Assembly: GCA_029256645.1 (NCBI GenBank)
Contig: JAQSXM010000163.1
Location: 1 to 7,369 of the forward strand
DNA from: Sporomusa sp.
Lineage (GTDB): Bacteria > Bacillota_C > Negativicutes > Sporomusales > Sporomusaceae
Reading direction: 5' to 3'
DNA: 7,369 nucleotides
A program made the position numbers and the translations under genes. This document shows positions 5,674 to 7,369 of the stretch, in pieces. The notes below the pieces were generated by a model. That model was given only the letters and a program-made list of their open reading frames with translations, was not told the origin of the DNA and did no database searches. How positions within the stretch are numbered: position 1 is the stretch's first letter; each line of letters begins with the position of its first letter.

Positions 5674-5865
5674 ATGAAAACGTTGGTACTCGCGTTAGCT
5701 TTATTGCTTATTCCGTCGGTTACGTTTGCTCATTCCGGCACAGTTTTCCGGTCTGTTGTCAATTATGCTCCCTTATTGGTTGCTATTGTTCCCCTCTTTT
5801 GGGAGTCAATTACTAAACTAATAACAAGTCTTCGTAATTTTTTCCAAGGAGAGGAGAAAGACTAG
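5674..5865 (+). CDS. Small exported or membrane peptide, csoR-linked
   Basis: A 63-residue protein of unknown function. Residues 1-19 form a textbook signal peptide (Lys2, hydrophobic LVLALALLL core, VTFA at the end) with likely cleavage before H20, giving a mature protein starting HSG. A second hydrophobic stretch (about 28-46, with YAPLLVAIVPLFW) should cross the membrane, and the C-terminus is charged (Lys, Glu, Asp). The start is ATG 5674: AAGGAGG (5661-5667) sits six bases upstream and overlaps the csoR stop, so the TTG at 5668 is ruled out. It is co-transcribed with csoR and followed by a strong terminator, which suggests expression in response to the same metal. An N-terminal His after signal cleavage is a known copper ligand in CopC-like proteins and LPMOs; a metal-binding role here is inference. 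Confidence 0.75.
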   Translation: MKTLVLALALLLIPSVTFAHSGTVFRSVVNYAPLLVAIVPLFWESITKLITSLRNFFQGEEKD

Positions 5866-5907
5866 AGGGGTTGGAACATTGCTAAATCCTGGATTGGGGT
5901 TAAGAGG

Positions 5908-5968
5908 AAATCGCTGTATACCATACCTACTGGAATAAAATAGGTATGGTATACAGCGATTTTTTTTT
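5908..5968 (+). terminator. Strong intrinsic terminator after csoR operon
   Basis: A perfect 22-bp stem (5908-5929 with 5941-5962) around an 11-base AT-rich loop, with the T-run continuing to 5968. It closes the csoR-peptide unit, 42 nt after the peptide stop, and isolates it from the next operon. Confidence 0.92.
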
Positions 5969-5982
5969 GGATTACTTTAGAA

Positions 5983-6011
5983 TTGCAACTTGATTATTAA
6001 TCAAGGATATT
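5983..6011 (+). promoter_or_regulatory. Putative promoter of the NimA-like operon with spacer palindrome
   Basis: TTGCAA (5983-5988) and GATATT (6006-6011), four of six each, flank a 17-bp spacer that is itself the palindrome CTTGATTA-T-TAATCAAG (5989-6005). The exact fit of palindrome to spacer suggests a repressor site. The half-site resembles TTGAT/ATCAA of Crp-Fnr boxes, but the gap is five bases rather than the canonical four. From here to the gene start (6012-6126) I see no other signal except the repeat at 6084-6101. Confidence 0.4.
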
Positions 6012-6083
6012 CTGCATTTTTATGGAAATAAATAGATAGTATTCTGTGGGATGAAAGAAGGGGACGAAATTGAGCTGGTGTGT

Positions 6084-6101
6084 GGGCGGAGAGGGCGGAG
6101 A
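6084..6101 (+). repeat. Tandem 9-bp direct repeat in NimA-like leader
   Basis: GGGCGGAGA occurs twice head to tail (6084-6092 and 6093-6101). It is purine-rich and lies 25 nt before the GTG start, inside the untranslated leader. It may be slipped-strand duplication; no function is evident. Confidence 0.5.
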
Positions 6102-6126
6102 CAATATTAATGAAGGAGCGGGTACC

Positions 6127-6594
6127 GTGTTTAGAGAAATGAGACGCCAGGAAAAGCGTATGTCTGACGAAGATACAATCACAATTCTGCAAGCAGCCGA
6201 ATTTGGAACATTGGCTTGTATCTCCGAAAATGGATATCCCTATTCTGTACCATTGAATTACGCCTATGGTGACCAAGCAATCTATTTTCACTGTGCGCAT
6301 GCCGGTAATAAAATAGAGAGCATTAAAAGAAACCATAAGGTTAGTTTTTCTGCTGTTAGCTATTATAAATTACTTCCCGAGAAATTTGATACCGAGTATG
6401 ACAGCGCTATTGTCTATGGTAATGCATTTGAGGTTACTGACGAACAAGAAAAAAGAAGGGCACTTATTTTATTAATAGAAAAATACTCCACTGCTTATCT
6501 TGATCAGGGTAGGGCATATATTGATAAGGCTATAAAAGCTGTTAGTGTCTATAAAATAGAAATTATCCATATGACTGGGAAGCTAGGGCGATAA
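6127..6594 (+). CDS. NimA-like pyridoxamine 5'-phosphate oxidase family flavoprotein
   Basis: A 155-residue split-barrel FMN-binding protein of the PNPOx-like superfamily, closest in pattern to the NimA/5-nitroimidazole-resistance group (Pfam PNPOx_2 type). The first strands carry FGTLACISENGYPYSVPLNY (26-45), followed by IYFHCAHAGNK (52-62), where the FHxAxxGxK element is the usual flavin-binding turn, and KVSFSAV (71-77). NimA proteins are associated with reduction of nitroimidazoles, but most family members, this one included, are simply uncharacterised flavin or heme binders. The reading frame opens at a TTG at 6070, but AAGGAG (6113-6118) eight bases before GTG 6127 marks the true start, and the resulting length fits the family. 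It is followed after 31 nt by a pyruvate-kinase-C-like gene, probably in the same transcript. Confidence 0.82.
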   Translation: MFREMRRQEKRMSDEDTITILQAAEFGTLACISENGYPYSVPLNYAYGDQAIYFHCAHAGNKIESIKRNHKVSFSAVSYYKLLPEKFDTEYDSAIVYGNAFEVTDEQEKRRALILLIEKYSTAYLDQGRAYIDKAIKAVSVYKIEIIHMTGKLGR

Positions 6595-6625
6595 AGCCAC
6601 AATAATTTATGAGGGGATGATGGAT

Positions 6626-7162
6626 ATGTATTGGAAATCTGCCGGGGTGACTCATACGGAAAAAACAGTTGAATTGGCAGTGGTTAAGGCGAAAGAATAT
6701 GGTATTAGCTCGATTGTGGTGGCGTCCTGCACAGGTCAGACAGCCGCATTAGTTGCTGGAAAAGCCGGGAATATAGTTTGCGTTACCCATGTTGATGGTT
6801 TTAATAAACCAGGAATGAATGAAATGGCGCAAGATATACGCGATAAGCTAACAGTACAAAACGTAAAACTGTTAACAACAACACATGTATTATCAGGGGC
6901 AGAGCGGGCAATAAGCCGGAAATTCGGCGGGGTATATCCTATAGAGATCATGGCACATACCCTGCGAATGTTTGGTCAGGGGGTTAAGGTCTGCGTGGAG
7001 ATTGCTGTCATGGCTCTAGATGCAGGGCTAATCCCGTATGGCGAAGATATTATTGCCATCGGCGGTACCGGCAAGGGCGCTGATACTGCTGTAGTTATTC
7101 GCCCGGCGTATGCTGCTAATATTTTTGATACACATATTGCCGAAATTATTTGTAAACCGTAG
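6626..7162 (+). CDS. Stand-alone pyruvate kinase C-terminal (alpha/beta) domain protein
   Basis: A 178-residue protein corresponding to the C-terminal allosteric domain of pyruvate kinase (PK_C, Pfam PF02887), without the catalytic barrel. In order: a helix TEKTVELAVVKAKEYG (11-26), strand and nucleotide-type loop SIVVASCTGQTAAL (29-42), VTHVDGFNKPG (53-63), the middle segment with THVLSG (86-91) and FGGVYP (100-105), and the signature GGTGKGADTAVVI (146-158). The typical full pyruvate kinase is about 470 residues or more, so this is not a truncation artefact but a recognised solo family in bacteria and archaea whose job is unknown. It has no kinase active-site residues and cannot be a pyruvate kinase. 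Of three close in-frame ATGs (6617, 6620, 6626), GAGGGG at 6611-6616 favours 6626 (nine bases). The stop is 6 nt from the stop of the convergent frame at the right edge. Confidence 0.8.
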   Translation: MYWKSAGVTHTEKTVELAVVKAKEYGISSIVVASCTGQTAALVAGKAGNIVCVTHVDGFNKPGMNEMAQDIRDKLTVQNVKLLTTTHVLSGAERAISRKFGGVYPIEIMAHTLRMFGQGVKVCVEIAVMALDAGLIPYGEDIIAIGGTGKGADTAVVIRPAYAANIFDTHIAEIICKP

Positions 7163-7168
7163 GGTGTC

Positions 7169-7369
7169 TCAGCTTGTCGATCTGTCTGGAAACGATACTG
7201 CTTGAGTTTTAAAGTCGCATAACCGGAGATATTGTTCAAGGATGCGGAGACTCTCCGCAGTTCCCTGACCGGGATATCGATGCTTTACCTTATAACAAAT
7301 CCGCTCTGGCGCAGGCTCTGATAAGCGCTGTATTACAAATTTACCTGCTTGTCGTAAAGAATTCCCCAC
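7169..7369 (-). CDS. C-terminal fragment of an unidentified gene (runs off window)
   Basis: An open frame enters from the right edge and ends in TGA at 7171-7169, giving 66 visible codons. The edge codon happens to be GTG, but nothing upstream can be seen, so the real start is probably outside the window. Composition looks coding: mixed charged and hydrophobic residues with a plausible helix TAESLRILEQYLRLCDF (about 37-53 of the visible part), and no low-complexity bias. I do not recognise the family. The stop is 6 nt from the stop of the pyruvate-kinase-C-like gene with no terminator between, an arrangement seen for convergent genes. A false frame cannot be ruled out. Confidence 0.45.
   Translation of the reverse strand: MGNSLRQAGKFVIQRLSEPAPERICYKVKHRYPGQGTAESLRILEQYLRLCDFKTQAVSFPDRSTS

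Noticed and set aside
5990..6004. Canonical FNR/Crp box TTGAT-N4-ATCAA
   Set aside because: The half-sites are five bases apart instead of four, so only a general operator call is justified.
6001..6336. 111-codon minus-strand frame opposite the NimA-like gene
   Set aside because: It is antisense to a well-supported coding region and has no family motifs.
6976..7239. 87-codon minus-strand frame opposite the pyruvate-kinase-C-like gene
   Set aside because: It mostly mirrors the plus-strand coding region, with Ala/Ser/Pro-rich shadow composition and no domain.
7243..7259. Hairpin TGCGGAG-ACT-CTCCGCA as terminator of the pyruvate-kinase-C-like gene
   Set aside because: It has only a three-base loop and no U-tract, and it lies inside the likely coding frame at the right edge.

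Overview
The window looks like chromosomal DNA of a low-to-mid GC, anaerobic Firmicutes-type bacterium. The basis is AGGAGG-type ribosome binding sites, sigma-A-like promoters, U-tailed terminators, and a gene set (solo CarD-like protein, CsoR, NimA-like flavoprotein, stand-alone pyruvate-kinase C-terminal domain) familiar from Clostridia and Negativicutes. A Sporomusa/Pelosinus-like Negativicute is my best guess, by inference only. I see no insertion sequence, tRNA, rRNA, CRISPR array or phage gene.

Left part, minus strand (2-1730): a TrmB-family regulator is followed 25 nt later by an NAD-dependent malate dehydrogenase, probably as one transcript. Two operator-like dyads lie upstream, one over the putative -10 and one just behind the -35. 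Divergent from this pair is a class IV branched-chain aminotransferase (ilvE-like, 2056-2970). Its leader carries a promoter, a hairpin that overlaps the next one, and an intrinsic terminator just before the ribosome binding site, which suggests transcription attenuation. A perfect 18-bp stem separates ilvE from the convergent CarD-like gene (3108-3629).

Middle (3630-5330): divergent promoters serve the CarD-like gene (minus) and a MarR regulator (plus). The MarR gene has TTGCA/TGCAA half-sites right after its promoter. It is followed by a nitroreductase-family flavoprotein and a 61-residue Cys-rich protein, ending at an intrinsic terminator.

Right part (5331-7162): a metal-sensing CsoR/RcnR-family repressor has a 10-bp-arm operator filling its own promoter spacer. 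It is coupled to a 63-residue exported or membrane peptide whose predicted mature N-terminus is histidine, and a 22-bp-stem terminator closes this unit. Next come a NimA-like FMN-binding protein (GTG start) and a stand-alone pyruvate-kinase-C-like protein, probably co-transcribed from a promoter whose spacer is a 17-bp palindrome. The right edge holds what is probably the C-terminal end of an unidentified minus-strand gene.

Most of the window is small regulator-plus-target units, each with a visible candidate operator. The least explained parts are the ilvE leader, the csoR-linked peptide, and the NimA-like/PK-C pair.
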